Source of the DNA: Mycobacterium persicum
Lineage (GTDB): Bacteria > Actinomycetota > Actinomycetes > Mycobacteriales > Mycobacteriaceae
NCBI RefSeq assembly: GCF_002086675.1
Contig: NZ_MVIF01000012.1
Location: forward strand, 1-64,000
Reading direction: 5' to 3'
Length of the DNA stretch: 64,000 bases
In this document: piece by piece, positions 54,553 through 63,978 of the stretch
Position numbering within the stretch: the stretch's first letter is position 1
Layout: each line of letters opens with the position of its first letter
Program-made: the position numbers and the translations under genes
Notes under the pieces: generated by a model
Told to the model about the DNA's origin: nothing
Database searches by the model: none
What the model saw: the letters and a program-made list of their open reading frames with translations, nothing else

Positions 54553-55842
54553 GTGTCTGACCATCCGACGGAGGGCGTGGGGGCGCCACTGGGGCAGGAA
54601 CGCCAAGACCCGGATCGCCCGACGACACAGCTGTCGGCCGGCGAGACGGGCGGCGACTCCAGCGAGGCGCCGACCCGGGCGTTTGCCGGATTCCGCACCG
54701 AGCGACGCTTCTCCGAATCGGAGACGCATGCCGTGCCCCCGCCGCCGACCCGCGCCGAACCGCGCGCGTGGGCGGCTACCACGCCGGCCAAGGGGTTGCC
54801 GACCATCACCGATGCGCAGCCCTACGGGTATTTCGGCGGGCAGCCGGCCGACACCTCGGTGGAGACCGCGCAGCGACCGGCGGGCACGCCGCCGACGCGT
54901 TATCCGGAATTGTCCACCAGCACGCTGTTGCGGCAGGTCAAACCGCCGCCGTCGGAGGGCTGGCGCCGCTGGCTCTACATGGTGTCCGGCAAGCTGATCA
55001 ACCTGGGGGAAAGCCCACGGGTCAACCGGTACAACGACCTGGTGGTTGCGGTGAACAGGCCGCTACGCGGTTGCTATCGGATCGCGCTGCTCTCACTGAA
55101 GGGCGGTGTCGGCAAGACCACCATCACCGCCACCCTGGGCGGCACCTTCGCCTCGATCCGCGGGGACCGGGTGGTGGCGGTGGACGCCAACCCGGACCGC
55201 GGAACGCTGAGCCAGAAGGTGCCGGTGGAGACGCCGGCCACGGTGCGTCATCTGCTGCGCGACGCCGACGGCATCGAGCGCTACAGCGATGTCCGCAGCT
55301 ACACCTCGGTGGGGCCCAGCAGGCTGGAAGTGCTGGCCTCGGAAACCGATCCGGCGGTGTCGGAGGCGTTCAGCGCCGACGATTATGCTCGCACCCTCGA
55401 GATCCTCGAGCGGTTCTACGGCCTGGTGCTTACCGACTGCGGCACCGGGCTGCTGCATTCGGCGATGTCGGCGATATTGGCCAAGGCCGACGTGCTGATC
55501 GTGGTCAGCTCGGCATCCATCGATGGCGCCCGCAGCGCCTCGGCAACGCTGGACTGGCTGGATGCACACGGCTACGAAGAGCTGGTACGCGGATCGATCG
55601 CGGTGATCAACGCCGTCCGGCCGCGGTCCGGCAAGGTCGACATGCAGAAGGTGGTCGATCACTTCTCACGGCGCTGCCGCGCCGTGCGGCTGGTGCCGTT
55701 CGACCCGCATCTGGAAGAGGGCGCCGAGATCCGCTTCGAACGGTTGAAGCGGGAGACTCGCGAGGCGCTGATGGAGTTGGCCGCCGTTGTCGCCGACGGG
55801 TTCCCCAACGATCAGCGGCGAACCAACCCGGCGTTCATCTAG
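54553..55842 (+). CDS. MinD/ParA-like ATPase (Rv0530-like)
   Basis: A 429-residue protein starting at GTG (MSDHPTEGVGAPLGQERQDP). The first 170 residues are low-complexity and Pro-rich. The ATPase domain has the deviant Walker A LSLKGGVGKTTITATLGGTF near residue 180, VVAVDANPDRGTLSQKVPVE, and VLTDCGTGLLHSAMSAILAK as Walker B region. The layout (disordered N-terminus plus SIMIBI ATPase) is like the ESX-associated EspI family, but no ESX genes are near. It corresponds to Rv0530. It lies 48 bases after ccsA and may be in the same unit. Confidence 0.87.
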   Translation: MSDHPTEGVGAPLGQERQDPDRPTTQLSAGETGGDSSEAPTRAFAGFRTERRFSESETHAVPPPPTRAEPRAWAATTPAKGLPTITDAQPYGYFGGQPADTSVETAQRPAGTPPTRYPELSTSTLLRQVKPPPSEGWRRWLYMVSGKLINLGESPRVNRYNDLVVAVNRPLRGCYRIALLSLKGGVGKTTITATLGGTFASIRGDRVVAVDANPDRGTLSQKVPVETPATVRHLLRDADGIERYSDVRSYTSVGPSRLEVLASETDPAVSEAFSADDYARTLEILERFYGLVLTDCGTGLLHSAMSAILAKADVLIVVSSASIDGARSASATLDWLDAHGYEELVRGSIAVINAVRPRSGKVDMQKVVDHFSRRCRAVRLVPFDPHLEEGAEIRFERLKRETREALMELAAVVADGFPNDQRRTNPAFI

Positions 55843-55858
55843 GTCGACCGGGCCCCGG

Positions 55859-56005
55859 TCAGCCCTGTCCCAACCGGCGCAAGAACTCTGGGTCGTCGTC
55901 GGGTCCGATCACGCGAGTCTTGGGCCGGCTTGTCTGCGACCGCGCCGCACGCCAGCCGATGTAGATCAGCGTCCCCAATACCAGGACGACGAGCAGGTAA
56001 AGCAC
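55859..56005 (-). CDS. 48-residue small membrane protein (Rv0530A-like)
   Basis: A short gene with AGGAGG six bases before GTG. The product is MLYLLVVLVLGTLIYIGWRA, then ARSQTSRPKTRVIGPDDDPE and FLRRLGQG: one transmembrane helix and a charged cytoplasmic tail. It corresponds in place to Rv0530A, on the opposite strand to its neighbours. The tail pattern (GPDDDPEFLRRL) recalls other short actinobacterial proteins annotated as hypothetical. The strong ribosome binding site supports it. Confidence 0.82.
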   Translation of the reverse strand: MLYLLVVLVLGTLIYIGWRAARSQTSRPKTRVIGPDDDPEFLRRLGQG

Positions 56006-56039
56006 TCGACACCTCCTGAGAGCGAATATACCCGCGCCG

Positions 56040-56045
56040 TAGGCT
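56040..56045 (+). promoter_or_regulatory. -10 element for a leaderless transcript of the DUF4229-like gene
   Basis: TAGGCT ends six bases before the GTG at 56052, predicting transcription from the start codon. No Shine-Dalgarno sequence is present. The divergent small gene starts 35 bases away. Confidence 0.45.
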
Positions 56046-56051
56046 CAGGCT

Positions 56052-56411
56052 GTGTCAGCAGCGCCTCACGGCAACAGCGCCGAGAAAACCACCGAGCACC
56101 GCGGCGTCATCGACGTGGCGCTCTACGCTACGGCCCGGTTGCTGCTCGCGGCCGCGGTCACCGCGGCGATCTACGGGGCGGCGCGGCTGGCCGGGATCAA
56201 CGAATTCCCGGTTGTCGTCGCCGCGCTGTTCGGGCTGACCATTGCGATGCCGTTGGGTATGTGGATATTCACTCCGTTGCGCCGGCGAGCCACCGTCGCC
56301 CTGGCGGTTGCGGGGGAGCGCAGGCGCGCGGAACGCGAACGGCTGCGGGCCCGGCTGCGAGGTGAGGATCCCGACGATCCGAACTCCGACCAGGGTGCCG
56401 GCGAAAGCTGA
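56052..56411 (+). CDS. DUF4229-like small membrane protein (Rv0531-like)
   Basis: A 119-residue protein starting at GTG (MSAAPHGNSAEKTTEHRGVI). Two helices follow (VALYATARLLLAAAVTAAIY and FPVVVAALFGLTIAMPLGMW), then a long basic and acidic helix (RRRAERERLRARLRG) and an acidic tail. This matches the DUF4229 layout of actinobacteria. It corresponds to Rv0531. It converges on fabH, eight bases away. Function is unknown. Confidence 0.87.
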   Translation: MSAAPHGNSAEKTTEHRGVIDVALYATARLLLAAAVTAAIYGAARLAGINEFPVVVAALFGLTIAMPLGMWIFTPLRRRATVALAVAGERRRAERERLRARLRGEDPDDPNSDQGAGES

Positions 56412-56419
56412 AATCCCGC

Positions 56420-57436
56420 CTATCCGTTCGGCGCCTTGGGCATTCGGACCACTTGCGCGGCATAGCTGAGGCCGGCGCCGTAACCGATCAACAACGCCAG
56501 GTCGCCCGGCTTGGCGGTCCCGGTCGCCAGCAGTTCGGCCATCGCCAGCGGAATGGACGCCGCCGAGGTGTTCCCGGTGTGCTCGATGTCGTTGGCCACC
56601 ACCGCATCCGGCCGCAGTTGCAGGGTCTTGGCGAGCAGTTCGTTGATCCGGCTGTTGGCTTGATGCGGGATGAACACGTCGATCTCGTCGGGTGAGACCC
56701 CCGCTGCGTCCAGCGCCCGCTGACCGACTTTGCCCATCTCGAAAGCCGCCCACCGAAAGACGGCGGTACCTTCCAGGCGCAGGAACGGTCGCGGTCCGAT
56801 CGGGTTCTCCGCGTGGGTGATCCAGTCGATGTCCTGCCGTATCGCGGTGGCTTGGTCGCCGTCACTGCCCCAGACGGTCGGTCCGATGCCTTGCGTCGGC
56901 GTCTGCCCGACCACCACCGCGGCGGCGCCGTCGGCGAAGATGAAGCAGTTGCTCCGGTCGTACATGTCAACCGTGGGTGACAGTTTCTCGGTGCCGATCA
57001 CCAGCACCGTGCCGGCGCTACCGCCCCGGATCATGTCGGCCGCGACCCCGACCGCGTATCCGAATCCGGCGCATCCGGCCGAGATGTCGAATGCCGGAAC
57101 GTCTTGGGCGCCCAACGCCGCGGCGACGATCGGGGCACACGCCGGGGTCTGCAGAAAGTGGGTGCTGGTGGCGACGATCACGCCGTCGATGTCGCTGCCT
57201 TCGAGGCCGGCGCCGGCGATCGCCTGCCTGCTGGCGTCAATCGCCATCGATGCGGCGGATTCTTCGGCGGCGGCGAACCGGCGGGTCTTGATACCGGTTC
57301 GGGTGTAGATCCATTCATCGGATGAGTCGATGTTCTGGCATATCTCGTCGTTGGTGACCACCCGTGCGGGGCGGTACGCCCCGACGCTGAGCAACCCCAC
57401 GTTCGTGGTCCCGCTGGCTGTGGCGATCTCCGTCAT
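56420..57436 (-). CDS. fabH: beta-ketoacyl-ACP synthase III
   Basis: A 338-residue condensing enzyme that joins long acyl-CoA made by FAS-I with malonyl-AcpM to start mycolate elongation by FAS-II. It starts [20 protein letters not shown]. The catalytic triad is visible: Cys122 in [13 protein letters not shown], His in [14 protein letters not shown] and Asn in [19 protein letters not shown] at the start of the C-terminal nucleophile strand is normal. Length matches M. tuberculosis FabH (Rv0533c, 335). GAGGACGG lies upstream of the ATG. It is downstream of menA on the same strand with 115 bases between them. Confidence 0.96.
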   Translation of the reverse strand: MTEIATASGTTNVGLLSVGAYRPARVVTNDEICQNIDSSDEWIYTRTGIKTRRFAAAEESAASMAIDASRQAIAGAGLEGSDIDGVIVATSTHFLQTPACAPIVAAALGAQDVPAFDISAGCAGFGYAVGVAADMIRGGSAGTVLVIGTEKLSPTVDMYDRSNCFIFADGAAAVVVGQTPTQGIGPTVWGSDGDQATAIRQDIDWITHAENPIGPRPFLRLEGTAVFRWAAFEMGKVGQRALDAAGVSPDEIDVFIPHQANSRINELLAKTLQLRPDAVVANDIEHTGNTSAASIPLAMAELLATGTAKPGDLALLIGYGAGLSYAAQVVRMPKAPNG

Positions 57437-57551
57437 ACCCGTCCTCGGTCGCTGTTATCCCCATGTCGAGTGTGCGCCCAGGGTCGTGCGGCGCCAACAG
57501 CACCCGCCCCGAAGGCCCAGCCTGAATGCCCGGCAGGCCCGGCGCGCACCC

Positions 57552-58424
57552 TCACCCGGCCACCGTCAACGCCACGGCCACCGCAACCGCCCAGACCAGC
57601 ATCGCCAGCCCGGTATCGCGCAGCACCGGGATCAGCTCGGGCCCGCGGCGGCCGGATCGCACTGGCCCGGCCGCACGCAGGGCCAGCGGCGTGGACACCA
57701 GGCCCACGGCACACCACGGCGTCGCAATCGTCAACAGCAGCGTCAACGCCCCCGCCGTGACCAGCAGCCCCTGGTAGAGCACTCGGGTAGGGGCATCGCC
57801 CAGCCGCACCGCCAGGGTGATTTTGTTCGACACCGTGTCGGTCGGGATGTCGCGCAGGTTGTTGGCCACCAGCACCGACGACGACAGCGCTCCCGTCGCG
57901 ACGGCGAGCACCAGCCCCACCCAGTCGACCCGCAAGGCCTGGGTGTACTGGGTGCCGAGCACCGCGATCAGACCGAAGAACACGAACACCGCGACTTCGC
58001 CGAAACCGGAGTAGCCGTAAGGTTTCGCGCCGCCGGTGTACAGCCACGCCCCGGCGATGCAGGCGGCGCCGACCGCGATCAGCCACGGCTGGCTCACCAG
58101 CGCCAGCACCAGGCCGGCCGCCGCGGCGACCGTCAGGCTCACCATCGCCGCCGTCAGCACCGAGCGGGGGGCCGCCAAGCGTGAGCCGACCAGCCGCGGC
58201 GGGCCGGACCGCTGGTCGTCGGTGCCACGGATGCCGTCGGAATAGTCGTTGGCGTAGTTGACGCCGACGGTCAGCGCAACGGCGACAACCAGCGCCAGCA
58301 GTGCCTTCCACCACACGGCGGCGTGCAGCCAGGCCGCCGCGCCGGTGCCCGCGACGACGGGCGCCACCGCGTTCGGCAGGGTGCGCGGGCGAGCGCCGCC
58401 GACCCACTGCGTGAAACTGGCCAC
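57552..58424 (-). CDS. menA: 1,4-dihydroxy-2-naphthoate polyprenyltransferase
   Basis: A 290-residue membrane enzyme that attaches the isoprenoid chain to dihydroxynaphthoate in menaquinone synthesis. GTG 58424 gives [20 protein letters not shown], as in M. tuberculosis MenA (Rv0534c). The first Asp-rich motif is [15 protein letters not shown] and the second NNLRDIPTD. About nine helices follow, ending [17 protein letters not shown]. Together with the cytochrome c genes this provides the respiratory quinone. It is divergent from the MTA phosphorylase gene over 63 bases. Confidence 0.95.
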   Translation of the reverse strand: MASFTQWVGGARPRTLPNAVAPVVAGTGAAAWLHAAVWWKALLALVVAVALTVGVNYANDYSDGIRGTDDQRSGPPRLVGSRLAAPRSVLTAAMVSLTVAAAAGLVLALVSQPWLIAVGAACIAGAWLYTGGAKPYGYSGFGEVAVFVFFGLIAVLGTQYTQALRVDWVGLVLAVATGALSSSVLVANNLRDIPTDTVSNKITLAVRLGDAPTRVLYQGLLVTAGALTLLLTIATPWCAVGLVSTPLALRAAGPVRSGRRGPELIPVLRDTGLAMLVWAVAVAVALTVAG

Positions 58425-58487
58425 CAAGGCATCCTGCCGGTGTCCCGCACCCGCGATCAACTTGCGGGCATAGACAACAATGAGCGG

Positions 58488-59264
58488 ATGCTCGCAGTGA
58501 TCGGCGGTACCGGCTTCTACACCTTCTTCGGTCCCGATGCGCGCACCGTCGAACCGGAAACCCCCTACGGCCGGCCCAGCGGCGCGATCACCATCGGCAC
58601 CGTCGGAGGCCACGATGTCGCGTTCCTGCCCCGGCACGGCGTCCATCACCAGTATTCGGCGCACACCGTGCCCTACCGGGCCAACATGTGGGCGCTACGT
58701 GCCCTTGGCGTGCGACGGGTGTTCGCCCCGTGCTCCGTGGGTAGCCTGACGTCCCGGCTCGGGCCCGGCGCGGTGGTGGTGCCCGACCAGTTGGTCGATC
58801 GCACCCGCGGCCGGGCCGACACCTACTTCGACTCCGGCGGGGTGCACGCCACCTTCGCCGATCCGTACTGTCCGACGCTGCGCGGCGCGGTCACCGGGTT
58901 ACCCGATGTGGTCGACGGCGGCACGCTGGTGGTGATCCAGGGCCCGAGGTTTTCCACCCGCGCCGAAAGCCAGTGGTTTGCCGCCGCGGGGTTCAACCTG
59001 GTCAACATGACCGGTTATCCCGAGGCAATCCTCGCTCGTGAGCTCGAATTATGTTATGCAGCAATAGCTTTGGTGACCGATGTCGACGCGGGTATCGACG
59101 TCGGGAAGGGTGTGAAAGCGTCCGACGTGTTCGCCAGCTTCGGAGAGAACATCGAGATGCTCAAGGAGCTGGTGCGGGCGTCGATCGGCCGGGTCGCCGG
59201 GGAGCGCACCTGCACCCTGTGCCTGCTGCATGCCGGTGTCGCGTTGCCGTTCGAGTTGCCGTGA
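58488..59264 (+). CDS. S-methyl-5'-thioadenosine phosphorylase
   Basis: A 258-residue purine nucleoside phosphorylase-family enzyme starting [20 protein letters not shown]. Motifs are [59 protein letters not shown] and [20 protein letters not shown]. The phosphate-binding Thr/His set and the MTA-type sequence match M. tuberculosis Rv0535, which cleaves methylthioadenosine in methionine salvage. The stop overlaps the galE3 GTG (GTGA), so the two are coupled. Confidence 0.93.
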   Translation: MLAVIGGTGFYTFFGPDARTVEPETPYGRPSGAITIGTVGGHDVAFLPRHGVHHQYSAHTVPYRANMWALRALGVRRVFAPCSVGSLTSRLGPGAVVVPDQLVDRTRGRADTYFDSGGVHATFADPYCPTLRGAVTGLPDVVDGGTLVVIQGPRFSTRAESQWFAAAGFNLVNMTGYPEAILARELELCYAAIALVTDVDAGIDVGKGVKASDVFASFGENIEMLKELVRASIGRVAGERTCTLCLLHAGVALPFELP

Positions 59265-60301
59265 AGGTGCTGTTGACCGGTGCGGCCGGTTTCATCGGAT
59301 CCCGGGTGGCCGTCGCGCTGAGCGACGCCGGCCATGAGGTGGTCGGCGTCGACGCCTTGCTGCCGGCCGCGCACGGGCCCGACGCTCGGTTACCGCCGGG
59401 GTGTCACCGCGTGGACGTCCGTGACGGCGACGCCCTGGCGCCGCTGCTGGCCGGGGTGGACCTGGTGTGTCACCAGGCGGCGATGGTGGGTGCCGGGGTG
59501 GACGCCGCCGACGCGCCCGAATACGGCGCCCACAACGACCTGGCCACTACGGTGCTGCTGGCCCAGATGTTCGCCGCCGGGGTGCGCCGCCTGGTGCTGG
59601 CGTCGTCGATGGTGGTTTACGGGCAGGGTCGCTACCACTGCGGCCGGCACGGATTGGTCGACCCACTGCCGCGGCGGCGCGCCGATCTGGACGCCGGCGT
59701 CTTCGAGCACCGCTGCCCGGTCTGCGGGGACCCGGTCAGGTGGCGGCTGGTGGACGAAGCCGCCGCGGTGCGGCCGCGCAGCCTGTACGCGGCCAGCAAG
59801 GCGGCGCAGGAGCACTACGCGCTGGCGTGGTCGGAGTCGACGGGCGGCTCGGTGGTGGCGCTGCGCTACCACAACGTCTACGGTCCCGGCATGCCGCGCG
59901 ACACCCCGTATTCCGGGGTCGCGGCGATCTTCCGCTCGTCGCTGGAAAAGGGGGAGCCGCCAAGGGTTTTCGAAGACGGCGGTCAGATGCGTGACTTCGT
60001 CCACGTCGACGACGTCGCCGCGGCCAATCTGGCCGCCGCGGATCTGACCGCGGCGGACCGCGGCGGGTTCACCGCCGCCAACGTCTGTTCGGGGCAGCCG
60101 ATCTCGATTCTGGAGGTGGCCACCGTGCTGTGCGAGGCCCGGGGCGATTCGATGTCTCCGGTCATCACCGGGCAATACCGCAGCGGCGATGTGCGCCACA
60201 TCGTCGCCGATCCGGCGCGAGCCGCCGAGATGCTGGGCTTCCGTGCGGCCGTGGCGCCGGGCGACGGGCTGCGTGAGTTCGCGTTCGCGGCCCTGCGCTG
60301 A
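59261..60301 (+). CDS. galE3: NAD-dependent epimerase/dehydratase with a Cys-rich insertion
   Basis: A 346-residue extended SDR, length as in Rv0536 (GalE3). The GTG overlaps the previous stop. Motifs are [20 protein letters not shown] (Rossmann), CHQAAMVGAGVDAAD, LASSMVVYGQGRYHCG and SLYAASKAAQEHYALAW, which carries the Tyr-x3-Lys dyad. RYHNVYGPGMPRDTPY follows. Between the active-site Ser and Tyr lies an insertion with HCGRHG and HRCPVCGDPVRW, a cysteine/histidine set that could bind zinc. The sugar substrate is unknown. Confidence 0.9.
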   Translation: MKVLLTGAAGFIGSRVAVALSDAGHEVVGVDALLPAAHGPDARLPPGCHRVDVRDGDALAPLLAGVDLVCHQAAMVGAGVDAADAPEYGAHNDLATTVLLAQMFAAGVRRLVLASSMVVYGQGRYHCGRHGLVDPLPRRRADLDAGVFEHRCPVCGDPVRWRLVDEAAAVRPRSLYAASKAAQEHYALAWSESTGGSVVALRYHNVYGPGMPRDTPYSGVAAIFRSSLEKGEPPRVFEDGGQMRDFVHVDDVAAANLAAADLTAADRGGFTAANVCSGQPISILEVATVLCEARGDSMSPVITGQYRSGDVRHIVADPARAAEMLGFRAAVAPGDGLREFAFAALR

Positions 60302-60304
60302 CCG

Positions 60305-61933
60305 TTACTGCGAGTCGCCTGGCGGACGGTAGATCTTCGGGCGCACGGGCCCGGTCGTCTCGGCTGACCGGAAGATCCGGGGGGACGGCCCCGGCGCCGA
60401 CAGGACGGTGGTGGGCGCGTCATGGACCGCCTCCGGTGTCCGGAACCGGGCCGTCTCCGCTTCCGACGGCAGCGCGGGCCGCCCGTCCGGTGGGGTGCGG
60501 AGCCGACCAGACCGGGGGCGTCGCGGATGTGACCGCATTCGCCGCGGCGGGCGCTGCCGCCGGGCGATCAGGACGGCGGCGAGAATGCCCAGGGCCAGGC
60601 CGCACAGCGTCACGTCGAAGACGCTGCTGATCTGCTGGGCCAGGTTGTTGCCATAGACCGGGTTCGCCGGGGCGCCGGGCGGTGTCGCGAATCGTGGCGC
60701 CAGGACGACGCCGAGGATGACGCGAGAAACGCTGAGCGCGAACAGAAATCCGGACAGCGACGAGATCAGCCGGCCGGGCAGCGCATCGTTTGTCAGGTTG
60801 AGTCGAAGCCAGATCGCAAGCACCGCGGTGACAAGATCGAAGCCCGCCAGCGTCATGGTGTCATAGCGCGAATAGGGGTAATCCAACATCACCGCCGTGG
60901 TGAGGTCGGTCAGCCTCATCACCACCGAACCCAGGCACCACGCGGCGATGAGCAGCAAGCCGTTGCGGGCCGCCGCGCGCCAGACGGCCTTGGCTATCGG
61001 CCGGCCGCCCGGGGGTCGCACCAAGGTCAGCGGCGCGAAGACGGCGGCGCCGGCCGCCCACGCCAGAAACCCCTCGTATCCGACGCCGGCCGTCGAGGTG
61101 TTCTGCGCGATGCCGTGGAATGCGTCGACTTCGCGGCCCACCGGCAGGATCCACACGATGACTCCGGCGACCAGCGCCGAGGCTCCCAGCGCAATCGTGG
61201 ACAGCCGGTAGTCTTCGGTGCCCTTCAGCATCCACCGGGATGCAACCAGCACCGCAACCAGCGCGACAATGCCATAGACCACCGCCGTGTCGATCACCAC
61301 GATGTTCTGCTTGCCGAACCCGGAGGCGGCCCCAGCGGGATGCAACGCGTATCGCACCCGCCACACAAGGTTGAAACCCGAGCTGAGGGCGGCGCCGAAC
61401 ATCGACGCATAGCCGATGATTCGGGCAGCCAGCAACCAGTTGCGGTGTTTGTCATCGTCGGCGATCGTGGCGGTGATTGACGGTTGCGCGCTGAGCACCG
61501 CGCCGGCGGTTCCCAGCCAGGCGCCCGGCCCGACACCGCCGGGCACGTTGACGGTGCCACCGAACCGGATCGTTTGGAACGCGTCGTAGACGACGAACGC
61601 CAACACCAGCAGCAGATACGGGATGTTGAGGCCCAGACGCACCCGTCCTGCCCGGCCAGGATCGGGCTTACCCAGATACGGCACGACGGCTGCCGTCAGC
61701 GACAGCAGCGTCACCAGCAGCAGGACCCCGAACAAGATTTTGCTGCTGCCCGGAATCCGGAAGCCGAAATACAGATTCCACGGGAAGAACAGCGCGCTGA
61801 CCACCAGCACACCGGCGGCCAGGTCCCGGTTGATGTTCCACCTTCGTAGCGAGTCCCGGGCCTGACCGGGCGGGGCCGGCGGCTGCGCGCCCATGATCGG
61901 GCCGGTCGGCGTGTCGTCGCTGCTCAGGCTCAC
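60305..61933 (-). CDS. large polytopic membrane protein (Rv0537c-like)
   Basis: A 542-residue protein starting at GTG with GGGAGG five bases upstream. A short polar N-terminus (MSLSSDDTPTGPIMGAQPPA) precedes about ten helices (DLAAGVLVVSALFFPWNLYF; ILFGVLLLVTLLSLTAAVVP; VYGIVALVAVLVASRWML; LISSLSGFLFALSVSRVILG). The last 100 residues are a basic, Pro-rich cytoplasmic tail (RPPRRMRSHPRRPRSGR). It corresponds to Rv0537c. It converges on galE3 with three bases between stops. No transporter signature is recognised; function is unknown. Confidence 0.88.
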   Translation of the reverse strand: MSLSSDDTPTGPIMGAQPPAPPGQARDSLRRWNINRDLAAGVLVVSALFFPWNLYFGFRIPGSSKILFGVLLLVTLLSLTAAVVPYLGKPDPGRAGRVRLGLNIPYLLLVLAFVVYDAFQTIRFGGTVNVPGGVGPGAWLGTAGAVLSAQPSITATIADDDKHRNWLLAARIIGYASMFGAALSSGFNLVWRVRYALHPAGAASGFGKQNIVVIDTAVVYGIVALVAVLVASRWMLKGTEDYRLSTIALGASALVAGVIVWILPVGREVDAFHGIAQNTSTAGVGYEGFLAWAAGAAVFAPLTLVRPPGGRPIAKAVWRAAARNGLLLIAAWCLGSVVMRLTDLTTAVMLDYPYSRYDTMTLAGFDLVTAVLAIWLRLNLTNDALPGRLISSLSGFLFALSVSRVILGVVLAPRFATPPGAPANPVYGNNLAQQISSVFDVTLCGLALGILAAVLIARRQRPPRRMRSHPRRPRSGRLRTPPDGRPALPSEAETARFRTPEAVHDAPTTVLSAPGPSPRIFRSAETTGPVRPKIYRPPGDSQ

Positions 61934-62208
61934 GATGCCTCCCTGGGATCGAGATCGGTTGCGGCTGCCTCGGCGTCGGCGCGGCGGCGAGGGAACCCCC
62001 TGCCGGGCGCTCGGCGTTGTTGGATTGCGAACATATCCTCCATTCGGACGACGCGGCAGGTGGCAGGGTTTTCGGGTGTGACCCAGCCCTTCGGAAATCC
62101 AGTTACGCTGCGTTTGTCGCCTGAAAAGATGAATACTGCCGACCGTATCGCAGTCTAATGATGCCGGACATTGCTGGCCGTGGGGTCGCCAGCTGAAGGA
62201 GACCGTAA

Positions 62209-63978
62209 ATGGACGTCGTGTTGGGGGTCGCGGTCGCGGGTCCGGTCGCGCGGTTAGCGCTTGTCGGGGCCGGCTCCGGGGGTGCCGCCGTGATCGACCA
62301 ATCCTCGGTCGACGTGGCCGATGAGCCCATCTCGGTGTTGACCGAGACGGTGGCCGGCACGGACCGATTGCTGGCCGACGAGGGTCACCGACTGGTCGCC
62401 ACCCGGCTGTGCTGGCCGGATCACGGCAAAGCCGACGAACTGCGGCAAGCTCTGGTCCATTCCGGGGTCCACGACGTGGAGGTGTTGTCGGAGTCCGAGG
62501 CTGCCACCGCGCTCTTGGGTGCGCAGGGCTCGGACTCGGCTGTGTTGCTGGTCGGCGAGCAGACGGCGAGCTTGTCGGTCGCCGGTGCCGGTGACGCGCC
62601 GCCGACCGTGCTGGCTGCCGCGCCGGTGGAGGGTGACACCACGGCGACCTTCGACACGCTGATGGCGCGGCTGGATGAGCAGTCGGGTGCTCCCGGTGAG
62701 GTTTTGCTAGTGGGTACCTCTGCCGAGCAGACCTCGGTGCTGGCCGACCAGTTTCAGGCCGCCTCGACGATGCGGGTGCAGGCTGTCGACGATCCGACGT
62801 TCGCCCTGGCCCGTGGCGCGGCGTTGGTTGCCGGGGCGGCAGCGGGCGCGTCGGGTTCGACGATGGCGCAGCCGGCCGTGGCCGCAGACGCGACGACTTT
62901 CCTCCCGCCGGCCGCGGTGCCGGCGGGTGAGGCAGCAGATGCCCAGCTGGCGTACTCGGAGGCCGGCGACGACTTTGCGGGCGCCTATGACGACTATGAC
63001 GATGACTATGGCGAGTACGGCGACTACGGCGACTATGGCGACGACGAGGCGGCCGCCTCGGGCCGTCCGCGGCTCAACTCCCGGTCGTTGCTGATCAGCA
63101 ATGCCGTGGTGGCATTCATGATCATCGGATTCGCCTCGCTGGCGGTGGCGGTGGCGGTTGCCATCCGGCCGACCGCGGCGTCGCAGCCGGTCCAGGGTTA
63201 CCAGAACGCGCAGCCGGGCAAGTTCATGCCGCTGTTGCCGACGGAACAGCAGGCGCCGGTCCCACCGCCACCTATCGACAACCCCACCGCGGGCTTCCAG
63301 GGAGGTACCGTCCCGGCCGTCCAGGGCGTGGTTCCTCGGCAGCAGACGCCGCCCGCGACGGGCGGGGAGCCGGTTGCACCGGCCCCGGCGCCTCCCGGTG
63401 TCGTGCCCGCACCAATTCCGATCCCGGTTCCCGTCATCATTCCGCCGTGGCCGGGCTGGTCGCCGGGAGTGCCGACTCCGCCGACCACGCCACCCACCAC
63501 GCCGCCGACGACGCCACCCACGACACCGCCGACGACCCCACCCACCACACCGCCGACTACACCGGTGACCACACCGGTGACCACGCCGCCGACCACACCG
63601 GTGACCACGCCGCCCACGACGATGGCTCCGGTGACCACGACGGTCGCTCCGACGTCCGTTCCGCCGACCACCGTCGCTCCGACGACCGTGGCTCCCCAGC
63701 CGACGCAACAGCCGACCCAGGAGCCGACGCAAGTGCCAACGCAACAGGCACCAACCCAGCAGGCACCAACTCAGCAGGCACCAACCCAGCAGCAGACTGT
63801 GGCCCCGCAGGCGCCGCAGACGGTGGCTCCGGCTCCGCAGCCGCCCCTCGGGGGCGGCGGCAGCGGCAGCAGCGGTGGTGGTAGCGGCAGCAGCGGCGGC
63901 AGCAGCGGTGGTGGTAGCGGCGGCAGCAGCGGTGGTGGTAGCGGCAGCAGTAGCGGTGGCGGCCACTCCGGCCACTGA
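62209..63978 (+). CDS. Pro/Thr- and Gly/Ser-rich repeat membrane protein with degenerate actin-like N-terminus (Rv0538-like)
   Basis: A 589-residue protein starting MDVVLGVAVAGPVARLALVG; AAGGAG lies seven to eight bases upstream. Residues 1-215 read like an eroded Hsp70/actin (ASKHA) fold: SDSAVLLVGEQTASLSVAG and FALARGAALVAGAAAGA. An acidic Tyr/Asp-rich tract (DDYDDDYGEYGDYGDYGDDE) precedes one helix (LLISNAVVAFMIIGFASLAV). The extracytoplasmic part has (TPPT)n repeats, three copies of APTQQ and a Gly/Ser tail. It corresponds to Rv0538. The tail could span or decorate the cell wall (inference). Confidence 0.88.
   Translation: MDVVLGVAVAGPVARLALVGAGSGGAAVIDQSSVDVADEPISVLTETVAGTDRLLADEGHRLVATRLCWPDHGKADELRQALVHSGVHDVEVLSESEAATALLGAQGSDSAVLLVGEQTASLSVAGAGDAPPTVLAAAPVEGDTTATFDTLMARLDEQSGAPGEVLLVGTSAEQTSVLADQFQAASTMRVQAVDDPTFALARGAALVAGAAAGASGSTMAQPAVAADATTFLPPAAVPAGEAADAQLAYSEAGDDFAGAYDDYDDDYGEYGDYGDYGDDEAAASGRPRLNSRSLLISNAVVAFMIIGFASLAVAVAVAIRPTAASQPVQGYQNAQPGKFMPLLPTEQQAPVPPPPIDNPTAGFQGGTVPAVQGVVPRQQTPPATGGEPVAPAPAPPGVVPAPIPIPVPVIIPPWPGWSPGVPTPPTTPPTTPPTTPPTTPPTTPPTTPPTTPVTTPVTTPPTTPVTTPPTTMAPVTTTVAPTSVPPTTVAPTTVAPQPTQQPTQEPTQVPTQQAPTQQAPTQQAPTQQQTVAPQAPQTVAPAPQPPLGGGGSGSSGGGSGSSGGSSGGGSGGSSGGGSGSSSGGGHSGH
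63472..63621 (+). repeat. Thr-Pro codon repeat array in the Rv0538-like gene
   Basis: A 9-to-12-base tandem array (CCGACCACGCCACCC-type units) encodes about fifteen PTT/TPP/TPV repeats. The third bases differ between units (acc, acg, aca), so the array is old rather than freshly amplified. Confidence 0.85.
63745..63789 (+). repeat. three 15-bp tandem units encoding Gln-Ala-Pro-Thr-Gln
   Basis: CAGGCACCAACCCAG is repeated three times with one substitution (acc to act in the second copy). The near identity suggests recent duplication and possible strain-to-strain length variation. Confidence 0.9.

Noticed and set aside
63850..63975. Possible minisatellite outside a gene
   Set aside because: The GGCAGCAGCGGTGGT pattern is in frame as the Gly/Ser tail of the Rv0538-like protein.
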